64,000 bases of DNA from Cymbidium sinense (Eukaryota; Streptophyta; Magnoliopsida; Asparagales; Orchidaceae), in assembly GCA_021442155.1 (NCBI GenBank), contig CM038217.1, forward strand, positions 144,891,643 through 144,955,642. Direction: 5' to 3'. How positions within the stretch are numbered: the first letter of the stretch is position 1; each line of letters opens with the position of its first letter. The notes beneath the pieces were generated by a model. It was not told where the DNA came from. It did not search any database and was given only the letters and a program-made list of their open reading frames with translations. Positions 25,901 through 37,900 of this stretch are shown piece after piece. The position numbers and the translations under genes are program-made.

Positions 25901-28900
25901 TACTAGTAGTCAACAACAAGAGATGCCCAGGACTAGACAATTTTAAGGGAATTATACTTTTAAGTTTTACAAATAAATTATAGGAGAGAGTAATGGAATC
26001 ATTGACCTTAATTTTTGATTTTGGGTTCATTGTTTTGAAGTGCACTTAGGCTTGGTTCAATCACCTTGGTTTGTAAATGCAACCAAGACTTACATGACAC
26101 TCAATATTGCCCATCGACGAGTCATTGGACAAGCTGAAGGTCCCTCCATGGCAATAAAGCGATATGAAATGTCCCTTGGAAGTTCATCCTTTGTAGGGTT
26201 AGGGCCCCATTGTGGATTTGATGCACCCTGTAGGATCAAGATTCTGAGAAGTCCTTATCAAGTTTTTTCATGGATCTTATTATACTTTATTTTTTCCCTG
26301 TAACAGGATTCAATCCGGAAATTGAAAATTTTCATTTGTGGAATCTCACATCACAGAATGGCACCAAGGAGCTACGTCCATGGATATAAAATGGAGGCGG
26401 CTATGTAAAAATTTTAAATTTTAGATGTGTAAGAATGTTTAAAATTATAGAGAGGCGATGAAGCATTTTAGAAATAATTTTCTGTGTACAGTTAATGAGT
26501 TTCTTATAAATATCATTTTTTGTGCTTTTCTCCTGGGTTCTGTTGACTAAACCTTGTGGTGGTTTGCATTTTGCTTCCCTTTGAAAGTGTAGTGGGTAAG
26601 CACCTTTGGCATTATGTTATTTTCCTCCTATTTTATGCTAACTTTGTGCAGGTATTTTTCATAATCTTATGCATGCTTTGGGGGTTTGGTGGAGGTCATA
26701 TGGTCCTACATGGCTTTTGTGGCCTGGTGGAAAAATATCTTTTGTTTTTTGAAACATTTATAAGATATTATGAAGACTTCTTGCACCCCTTAAGAGGAGA
26801 GTAGTGAGGAAATTCTGTTCTAGCATGGGCGTGGCATGCACCACCCAAGTACTCCTTTGGAAGTGCAAGAAGAGATATTTTTAAAAGTTGCAAAAACCTA
26901 GTACATTATTCTTTGCATCTTTTTAAACTTGTGGTCTTGTTCATAAGTGTCATGTGATCAAATTTTTATGGGATTATTAGCTTTTAAAAAATTTACATAT
27001 GACCTAGTTGTCATTAAAAGAGAAAAAAAGTTTGCAAACTAAGAATGTCGCTTTACTTGAGTAAGTATGGTTATGTGCAACATCCTCGGGTAGGAGTGAA
27101 TTGAATATGAAGATTCATTAGAGAACAATCTACATAGGATATAATTACCTTTGTTGTAGATAAAATATTAGAAATAGGTGTGCATAATGAACGATAAAAT
27201 CTGCACGAATAAGATATGTTGAATTAATTTTTAAAGATCAAGGGGAAATTGAGGTAGATTAATGGTGATGTGGATAGATATTGTTAAAAAGATTTGCACA
27301 ATAAGTTCAACAATGAATTGAGTATGGAATTCATTATGTAGTTCCCAAGTAGCTGAGATATTGATGATGGTGTTAAGGATATGATTGTCTAATGTTTTAG
27401 TGTTGGCAGACCTACTAAGCTAACTTTTGCTCCCATAGCTTTAGTGTTATTATGTCTCAGTTCTTATTTGGTTGATTATTCTTATGTATTCTTTGTTGAT
27501 TCTTCTCTATAAATCTCATCTTTAGTATGCACGTCCTTGTCGAAAGCTGTTGTTTAATGTTGTGCTATTGGACGCGACACGCTGTATGGCTTGAATACAG
27601 TGAAAAATGTGCTGAGTCACCGTGATCAACAAGTGTAAAAAGGTTCCCACATTATGGAATGCGCAAATAAGTTAGTCCATGAAACTAATTAGGCAGATCT
27701 TGAATATAGGTACTCTTAGAATGTAAATTAATGGAATTAATAGATATTATCAAAGATAAATATTTTATGTGTTCAAGAAACTAAATGGGTTGGGGAGAAG
27801 GCCAGGGAGATTGATAGTTTAGGTTTTAAACTTTGATTCGCAAAGTAAACTAAAATGGTGTAGACATTATAGATAAAAGTTTGAAGGATAACGATATAAA
27901 TATTAATAGATGTAGATAATTATACTTTAAAGATTATCATTGATTAAGATTATCAATGTTATAAATGTCATGTTCTCCAAGTAGTTTTGGAGGTAAGCAA
28001 GAAAAATTTTGGAATGAATTATGATTAATAAGATACCTCTTAAGAAAGATTATTTATGAGAGATTTAAACTGAGTGGTAGAAGATTTTAAAAGATTCACA
28101 TGATGAATTTGAAGTGACTAATGAAAAGATACGACTATATTAGATTTTTTAAATTTACGATTTCAGAATGCTAACACTTTATTTAAGAAAAGAGACGAAC
28201 ATATTATTACTTGTAAAATGGATCTAAGAAAACAGATCGATTATTTTCTAAAAAAAAAATAGATCGCTTAGATCAGAAAGATTGTAGAATTCCAGTGAAA
28301 ATCTAAGACCAACATCGATTGATAGTTTTAGATTTTAAGATAAAAGGTTGTAAAGAGAAAAAATAAACTAAATTATCTCTTTAAATTAGATACTTAAAGA
28401 ATACAAATAAAAATATTTTAAGAACAAGTTGATATTATGATGTTCATATTTAACATTATAAAAAATAACAAATTAAAATTAAGCAAAAGATGGGAGAATC
28501 AAAGGAAAAGCTTTTTTAATAAGAATAGTTAAGTGAAATGAAAAAAGAAAGATAAAAATAAGAGGATTATAAAATTTTAGATGTAAAATGAGAGGGAAGG
28601 ATATAAAGTACCGTAGAGATTCTAAGAAAGCGATAATACGAAAAAAAATTTATTTTTAGTGATACAATAGATTAGATACCAAAGAAGAGATGTAATGTTT
28701 ACCAACCAAAGAGATAGAGAAGAAAGAAAGTTCAAGATGATAATGAAAATAATAAAATTTTTTTTAGAAAATGATATTGAAAATAGGTGGACGCGATTTT
28801 GATAAACTTTTCAAGAAGATGAAAGACATCGATTGATTTTAGAACTTTAATATCCCAAACCCAGAGAATTTCATTTTATCATCAGAACTGAAGAAGTTTA

Positions 28901-31900
28901 AAGAAAATGAAATGTGGAAAAGCAAGAGGATAATATATTCAATAGATGTAAAATGTTTAGGAGATCAAGGAATTTCTGCCTTTAAATCTTTTAATTAATT
29001 TTTTGAAGACTAAAAAGATGCTAGATGAGTGGAGAAAAGAGTTTGTTGATTCCTATATTTAAGAATAAAGGTGATGCACAATAGTGCAAATTATAGAGAA
29101 TTAAGTTAATGTGCCATACATTAAAATTATGAGAGAGTAAAATTATGGGAGAGAGTAATTGAGCATAAATACGATGATGTAAGTTTCTCACTTTGGTTTC
29201 AGTGTAGATTTACTATGGATGCTATACATTTGTTAAGGGGTTTGATGGAGAAGTATAGAGAAAGTAAGGAGGATCTACATATGATATTTATTGATTTAGA
29301 AAGCTTATGATAAAGTTTCAAGAGATGTTCTTTGAGAGTTCTGAAACGTAAGAGTTAATATTATATATGTATCAGAGTTGTTACTTGTGTCCAAACACAA
29401 GGAGGATTAACAAAATATTTTCCTATTTTTGGATTACATCAAGGATCATTTAAGCCCTTATCTTTTACTTTAGTTATGGATGTTCTTACTAGGCATTTAC
29501 AAGAAGATGTACCTTGGTGTATTTTTTTTTTGATGACATTCTTCTTGTTGATAAGACTAGAGAGGGAGTCCAAATAAACTTGAATTATGGAGGTCAACTC
29601 TAGAGTCTAAAGGTTTCGCTTAAGTAGATCTAAAACTGAATATATGGAGTGTAATTTTAGTTGTAGAAGTTCTAGTGATAGTGTTGTGACATTAGGTGAA
29701 CAAGTCATTAATAAGAGTGAGCGTTTCAGATATTTAGGCTCTATTATTCAAAATGATGGTGAAATAGATGGAGATGTTATTAGTAGAATTCAAGTTGGAT
29801 GGTTGAAGTGGAGGAATGCATCTGGCCTTTTATGTGATAGAAAAGTTCCACTTAAACTTAAGGAAAAATTTTATAAGATGGTGGTAAGACCTGACTTACA
29901 GAATGTTGGCCAATAAAAGAGAAGCATAAGACAAGTTAAGTGTTAGAGATGATGATGCTTAGGTGGATGAGTGGCTTTACTTTTAGAGATAGAATGCAAA
30001 GTGATTATATTCGGAAAAAGTTGGAGTAAATTAGGTAGATAAGATTAGGAGAGTCATGATGGTTTGACCACGTCCATAACCCGATTAGAGAGTAGATGCA
30101 TTAGATTTGTATGTTAAGGTAGAGGTAGACCTAAAAAGACTTGGTTAAGATGTATAAAAAATGATCTTAGTATACTTGATTTAAATGAGAATTTGACACA
30201 TAATAGGACACAATGGAGACGAAGGATTCATGTTGCCAACCCCACCTAGTGGGATTAAGGCTTGTTGTTGTTGTTGTTGTATTGGACAAATGCAAAGCTT
30301 TCATGTCATCTTTAAAAGTTTTATTTTCTTGAGCGGCTTGCACAGTACTTCTTGAAGTAGGTTCATATTTGAATTTTAAAGTGGTAGAACCTGATGTTTA
30401 TCTGGATCAAGGCAGAATTCTTATCTAAGCTTTTATTAATTGTTCCTTTCAAAACAGCTTAAGTGTTTCTTATCATCATACTATTTATCTTTGCCCATAT
30501 TTCACATTGATTCCTTCTTGTTATCTTCTTTTTGCTTAACTTTTCTTGATATTAAAATATCTTGTTTTGCTAATTGCTGAGTCCAGATTGATCGTCGGAG
30601 GCTCTGAAGGAGGCTTCTTTATTTTTGTATTTGATTTGTTTTTCTAAGTTTTATGTCCTATAATTCTTATGTTGATTTTGACATGTCTTGTTACTGTATT
30701 CTGAGTTTGCCCATATTTCAACTTTTTATCGGATTTATTAAATATTAAACCTTCAGCATATTTCATTACTTGATTGATATTTTTTTGTTATAGTTTTCAT
30801 AAAACATATCCAAATTGCAATTGTGAAGCTATACCTATTTTAGCTTATATTTCAGCAAGTTTCCAATAGGTAATACTTTTATAGATTGTTGAGGCAAGTG
30901 GCATCGCACTGACTTTGGAGATTCAATTTGATTGATATTAACTATTTTGCAGATATTTCGTGATCTCCGGAAGCTTGTAGGAATATCTAGACCAACTTCT
31001 GTTGAAGGTTTGTCATGCACCATTTTGAGATATGGCAGAGATTATAGAGCTGGCTGTGATCAGTTTGATTCTGAGGTACAGGCTGAACATCATAGCAAGC
31101 TCTGTGTTGCACTTAAAGTACTTCATGAATGCTTCGTGGCTATAACTGAACCTCGCACTCAGAGTGATATTGTTGCTGATATTCTTTTCAACAAAGAGTA
31201 TGCAATTTCTCTTATCTCAAGCTCTATTTTTAATTACTGAAGCTTGTTCTTGGCTTTTAGTGTTAGTTTAAAATATTTTGAAGGATTTGAACTTTCTTTT
31301 TCTTTTTGGAATGCAATTGGAAACAAGGGTAACTTATTAGCTGAACTAATAAAAAGTTTGCATACAATATTTCAACATGATACATCACTATCATGCACAT
31401 AATTTGGAAAAAAAGCTTAATACAATAACGTCTTGATTAAACAATTTCAAGAGATAATTTCATTAGTTAAAGTTGGAAACATATGAATGTTTGTTGATCT
31501 CCGCATACATCCCACAAGTTGAAATGGGCAAATACGATGAGTTCAACAAACTAAGGACGAGATGTTGTGTAAATCAAAACCAATCGTTAATACGACTGAC
31601 TGGAACAACTTACGATTGCAAAATGGATTTTGCGAATGTGTTCAAAACATCAAAATTGGTTAAAAGATACATTTCACACTATTTGACAGTCGATTGATGG
31701 AGAAAATGAGCCGTTGACGAGCTACATGCATATCGGAGTTTAGAGGCCTCGACATCATCCAAATGATCTTCGTTTGCGAAATTGATCATGCCGTTATCGC
31801 TGAAATATTGAAACCTATCAAATGAGATTTTCCGCTTTCGATTCGAATGAATCTGTGCAAGCATCGAGCAACTGAATGTGACAACATGTGTTTTGAGCTA

Positions 31901-34900
31901 AAATTGACTCAATTCGACGCTGAAAATATTCAAACAACATCCTATCGTGAAACGGACAACGTCGTTATGTTTGGAACGTCAAAATTACTTAGAATCAACA
32001 TTCATATTGATTGGAGCCGTCGCACTAGGAGTTTCAGCGAAGTTGGCATGAATTTTGATGCCATTAGTTTAATCCTAGTGCCCTTAAGTCAAATTCCGCC
32101 GTACATGTCCCGTCTTGTCGAATGTGTGGCCTAGACCTTGCAGGTCGCCGTGTCTATCTCTCTTCATTCTTCATTTTCCCACTCTTCGTATACAACAGAC
32201 TAACCTTTCCCATGTCTCTATTTATGCGAGAAAGTCAAAGCCTTTTGGTCTCCTGCTCATTCCCACAACCCAAGCTTCTCTGCCTTCCTTATTTTTCATC
32301 TCTCACTCCCATTCTCGAACTCCCCAACTCTAATCATCTCACACTCGACCTCCCTGTTCTTCTCATCATCATGCTCGTATCCCACCCAACCACTAACTCG
32401 AGGGCTGAAAGCCCCTCTCCTGTCTCTCTCTCCTCTCGACTCGAGCCTCATCTTTCATCACTCTTATCATCTCCTCCTGCGATTTCCACCTTCCCTTGTC
32501 AACCAATCTCGTCGTTGAACTTATATCCAATAACCTACTCACATAGGAAGCTTCTTGTTCTCACTTTCTTTGCTCACTCTTCTTACCAAAATAGTGAAAC
32601 ATCTCTCTCTCTCTCTCTCTCTTGACTTTCTCTAAACATTAAACAACCAAATAAATAGTAGAGAGAGAGAGGAAAAATCCCCCCTCCCTACCTTGCTTTG
32701 TCTTGAAATCCATGCTATTTACCGCATATCGCCTCGAAATTCATGTGAAAGTATAATTGTGAGAAATGCCAAAACTATAGTATCCATTCATGTTACTTCA
32801 ACATGATGGAGAAATTTGCTAAATTATAAGTACTCGTTCTTATTGCTTCAACATGAGGAGAAAAATTAGGGTGTGTTTTAAATGCAGGTGTTTGAAGGCC
32901 TATATGACGCTTCTCATAAGCGCGGTAGGTGTAAAAATCTTTCAGCCATGGTGTAGTAAATATCATGCTTCTTATAAGCATATCGAAGTTAAGATACAAC
33001 CCCTAAACAAGAGACTATTGATTTTAAACTAAAGTGATTACACCTTAAAATAACTTAATGTAAACTAAACTTTAAACTTAAAATTGAATCTAAATTGAAA
33101 TTATAGATACTTGAAGGCTTAAAGGCCTTAAGATACAACCCCCTAAACAGAGACAACGTTAGGAGACTATTGGATTTTAAACTAAAGTGATTACGGTGGA
33201 CCTTAAAATAACTTAATGTAAACTAAACTTTAAACTTAAAATTGAATCTAAATTGAAATTATAGATACTTGAAGGCTTATGCGTTGCTTCCTATAAGCGT
33301 GCTAGGTGCAAAGATTCCTTGGTTGCAGTGTCGAAAGACACTTGCCATGCACACTTCTATAAAAATGGTGGGAAGACCCAACACTCTCGATGCAGTGCCC
33401 TATGTAAGAACGATGATAGGGGGCTACCAAAATTTCATCAAACTTCGAACTTATGCAAGACTTGAACTAAACTAAATGAAGGGTTTATTGAACTTAAAAT
33501 GAACTTGCATAGAACCTAAACTGAAAATTAAATTGATATCAAACTAAACTTGATGGGGCTACCAAAATTTCATCAAAACTTCAAACTTATGCAAGACTTG
33601 AACTAAGCCAAATGAAGGGCTTATTGAACTTAAAATGAACTTGCATAGAACCTAAACTGAAAATTAAATTGATATCAAACTAAACTTAATTTCAAATTTA
33701 AGCAAAACTTAATAATTCTTCAAATATTTGAGTGAAAATAGGAGTTGCAACATATTCAAATTCAAGTTAACACATGTTAAACCCATTGGCGACTTACAAT
33801 GAATAGCTTTCAAACGATGATGAAAGTTAAATTGCATTTAAAATCTAACTACTTTTAAACTTAACAGCTTGTTGAATGAAAATTAATTCAATTTCTAAAT
33901 GATCATTTGAATGGCAATATAAATTCTGTTGAGTTAAGCTAAAAAAGGTGTTCACGAGAACTGGAATGGAGTCTCAAATGAACCTTCACATGTATAATAA
34001 AGCAACCCCCCTTCACTTCTCTTGGACTATTTGAAGTATATGTAAACACTCACATGAGATAGATCCTTATTTCAAATTTGTGAGGATATTTGACTGAAAT
34101 GAATCCCTGCATGCATTTTGAAGTAATTATCTGTTCAAATAGAACATTTCAAAGTATGTGTCAGCACTTGAATGAAGTGAATTTGTTGCACATATTTGAA
34201 ATGACTCCATATCCTATTCAAATGTTTTAAATCTATGTGAGCTCTCAAATAAATGAATAAAATGCTTGCATGCACCTTAAGATAGCTCAAAGTTTAAAAC
34301 TTAGATACATCATGTAGGCATATATGTAAGCAAATAAGATTTGTCATGCGTATCAAGCTGACCCTATGTTTAGATGCATTATGTTGATATGCGTGTGTAT
34401 ATGGTTTGAAAAGGTTGAGGCGCGCACACATTTCGAGGTGGTTCAATTCTCAAATTATTGCATCAAAATGTGTGCAAGCAATCAAGATTCACAAGTTAAG
34501 TGAGCATGAATTTAAAGAAAATTTATGTTCAAAATCAAACATTGGAATGTATGCTTGCGCTTTTGAGGAGAGTTCTATATGCATCTCGAGGCTAGATTAT
34601 ACCTGAATTCATCATGTTGCAATGCATGCAAATCACTTGAGGAAAGGTTTGCATACATTTAGAAATAAATGGATAATTAAAGTTCACATCAGAATGTGTG
34701 CAAGCAGTCTAAGGAAGTAGAGTATATATACATTTCGAAACCATTCTTTCAACTCACATGTTTCGAAAAGGCTCAAAATTTGCACACCCACCCTCGACAA
34801 GAGAGTATGATTTAATGTTCCCAATTTTCGGCTAGATGGAATAGATAAAGACACTATCCAAAGATTTCACCCGATTTTGTGAGAATTTTAGATCCGGTTT

Positions 34901-37900
34901 CAAGTTTATCGCAAAGACCTATACTTAATTACCCCTCTTTGAGAGAAAACTTTCGACATAAATGTTAGTCATTTAATGTAGAGTATAAGACGTGAGTTTA
35001 AAATTTGGACTTATGAAATTCATTATTTTAACTTAAAGCAGATAATGGGGAACGATGATACCGATCTAGATCTTGGTTTCACATCCCGCTCACATCTCTA
35101 CTTACAATGGAGATAATGAATCCTAACTCGATGTATGATCTGTTAGGCATGGTGATCATCCAAAAAATCTTTATAGACTTGGGGTAGTGTTTGTCTAAGG
35201 AGACAAGTTTAAGTCTACTTTAATAGGGATTTTTTTGTTCACTCATGATTCACAACTCAAAGGCCATCGAGCATACAGCGTTGATCGTAATATAATCTGC
35301 ATATGACGTAAATATAATTGAGGAATCTCAGAATCGAGATTATATACGAGCCTATCGAAGCTTAGTATGGACACAACACGCCTATTAAGACGAGATTAAT
35401 CGAGAGCAAATGTACATAGAACACTGATTTGACTTTCACCTTTATAAGAAGTTTTTCTTAATTCCTACGATAAATAATTGCGGAAGGTGAATGAATTGAA
35501 TTTTACTTTAAGTTTTGGATATTGAATTTCATTTAATCATTTAGAACTTAGTGATTTATTTGATTTTATATTTATAATGATATTAAATTTAGACTAATTT
35601 GATTTGAGCTTACAAACGCATTTTGATGATGAATATCTCTTCCGGTTGAACTATTCAACGCAACCATCATCGGAGTATCGTTTATCGCTTCACTCTATTA
35701 ATTTAATAATGATCGATCCATCGTCATATGACAAAATCGCTTATATTTTAATAGAGATTCTTATAATACTATTATCGATTTTTGTTTGATCACGACCCCA
35801 ATCACTCAAGGAATCAACATTTTCGCATTTTTAAGAGATTCAAAGAAAGGTTCGCCCATGGATTATTTAATTTAAAATTGATTACACTTTAAATATTTGA
35901 ATAGTGTTGCTTATTTTGATTGAGTTTGCAAGTATAAAAGTTTAGATAAAATTTTGATAGCATTTCGGCAGCCTCCCTCGTCCATATGGCTACAACGGTC
36001 CCCGCCCACCATGTCAAGAATGATATAGGTAAGAACACCACTGACGCCCATTCCACCCAAGAAAAGACACGATGTGTCAAGACTGCATGTTAATACAAAT
36101 TCTCCCACACGCAAAGAAAGACATGACATATTTATATATTTACAATGTTAAGTTAAAACATTAAGCTTTGTAATTGAATTTTATTATTTATTTATGCCTC
36201 GTTAAAGTTTATCGATTTTGGCAAAAGATCTCGTTGTCGTCCCAGAGTACTGCAGCACTGCCCACCATACCAAGAAAGGCAGTATAAACCACTACCACGC
36301 CATCCCACCACGCTAAGAAAGGCATGGGCTCTGAGACTTATCAAACAAATTTTCGCCAACGCCAAGGCGGTGTACAGACACCTACAATGTTAGTTTAAAC
36401 AATAATTTTATGTTGCGGCATGACTTTATGTCGGTACCCCCCATCAAGTTTGAACATTTCGACAAAGATCCCAGATCGTCCCATCAGATGCTATGTTAGC
36501 CCGCCTCCATGCTAAGAAAGGCGATGAGTCAGATAAACCATCTCCTTCCCACCATGCTAAGAAAGGCATGTATGAGGCTCTAAAGTACCTGCAAAGCAAA
36601 CAGATTTCTCCGCTACGCCAAGAAAGACGTGTATGGATACTTATGCACCCACAAAGAAGTATTTTATCAACCACAGCTCGGCGCGGCGCAGGGAGCTCAC
36701 GCACGACGAAGCGCTCAGAAGTACCGGCCGTGGTGCACGCAGGTGTTCGTGAAGCGCCATGGGAGCCGCTTGCACCGCGGAGTCGGACGCAAACATCGAT
36801 CTGAACCTAACGCGGATGCGGTCCCTATGACATTCGCGTCGGCGCGAACAGAACGGACCTGAGGGGAAGGATGGGCACCTCACCGGGCCCGGCTGAGACT
36901 CACGAGGATTGTATCAGAAGAATTTGACGGACGCGCGCGCGAGAGGAGAGTTTCGGGAGCGACGGTTGTGGGGATTTTTGGGGAGAAAATGAAATTAGGG
37001 TTAGGGTGATAAGGGGGGTATTTATAAGATTTTTTTTTAATTTTTTAATTAGGTATAATTTGTGTTTTTACTCTGACATTATCATATAGATAATATATAT
37101 GTTGATCGTAGTTATTGACGTTCTGACGAATGCCAGTGTGTTTCGATCTGGCCGCTTTTAGTCAAGTTTCACCGATTTCAGTTCAAATTTGCATGTCTTC
37201 ACTTTTGATCGCTCGATATTCGCACAAACTCTTTTGAATTGAGCGCAAATAGTCTCATTTGATAGGTTTCGAAGTTTCGACGTTACGAATCAATTTCACG
37301 AATAAGTCGTTTGAGAACGCCGCTTCCCAATTGTGTCGCGATGGGCTTCTTTCTTGATTGATTGACCGTGTAAGATGCATGCTCGATCAATTTGATGTTC
37401 AATACGATAATCCGCTCCATCGAGGAGGTCATTTCGACGATTGCCCCGCCAGTGTATTTCATTTATTAAGCGGCCGAATTCACCTCATGAGCATTCGACT
37501 TAATACGATATGGAGGTCAACAATGCCCCAACAATATGATTCATGATAGCGAGTCATATTTGTTGAAAATTGGTTGACTCTTTATGCTGGCCATGGGTCT
37601 TGAATCACTCAAGTTTCAATTTCAATGGGTTCGCTGATGTGTTTCTTCCACCATCTACTTTGCTTCGATGGGTTCGCTGAATGTCTCTTTCTTCTGTGTT
37701 ATTATAGATCTGGGTTTCCTCCGACCCTAGCTTTGTGCTTGATTAAGTTTGATGCTGGAATTGATTTACTTGTTTTGAGATTTGAAATTCTTTTTATCGT
37801 AGTTTTACGCTTGATGGACTTGATGAAGGATTGGCCTGATTTGTCCATATTGACTTGTCTGGAAGTGTATGTATGCCCTAAGTCTCAGGTTTTCCGCTGG

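Larger units (their letters stand above)
24075..30952 (+). other. Intron 4 (6.9 kb) with LINE remains
   Basis: Lies between the PHD2 exon and the first acetyltransferase exon. It holds an RTE-type LINE fragment near 25.26-26.0 kb and a longer RTE-type LINE at 27.57-30.28 kb. The parts at 24075-25250, 26010-27570 and 30290-30950 show no gene or recognised element. Confidence 0.8.
31492..34758 (+). mobile_element. Outer + strand LTR relic, first part
   Basis: Starts TGTTGATCTCCGCATAC, the reverse complement of the end of the - strand LTRs (37522 / 50390), and continues to match them in reverse complement (31720-31860 against 37240-37300 and 50050-50110; 31970-32010 against 37090-37110). From about 32.1 kb it diverges: a pyrimidine-rich tract (32140-32640), short hairpins near 32910 and 32970, and two tandem duplications. 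The element is broken by the Ty3 insertion at 34759. Confidence 0.6.
34759..37522 (-). repeat. 3' LTR of the Ty3 element (left copy)
   Basis: Aligns with 47721-50390 over its length, for example at 34990-35060 against 47939-48000, 35630-35660 against 48600-48640, 36950-37030 against 49750-49826 and 37240-37522 against 50055-50390. Read on + it starts TG (34759, approximate) and ends ...GGTCAACA at 37522. A GGGGCAT purine run follows on the internal side (read on -) and may be the polypurine tract. It contains about 270 GC-rich bases absent from the other copy. No convincing flanking duplication was found. Confidence 0.8.

Noticed and set aside
32122..32625. 167-codon Ser/Pro/Leu-rich frame
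   Set aside because: Lies in a pyrimidine-rich tract inside an LTR relic; no recognisable domain.
36493..36883. Overlapping 77-103-codon frames on both strands
   Set aside because: Long frames on both strands at once reflect the GC-rich composition of this LTR segment; no domain is present.
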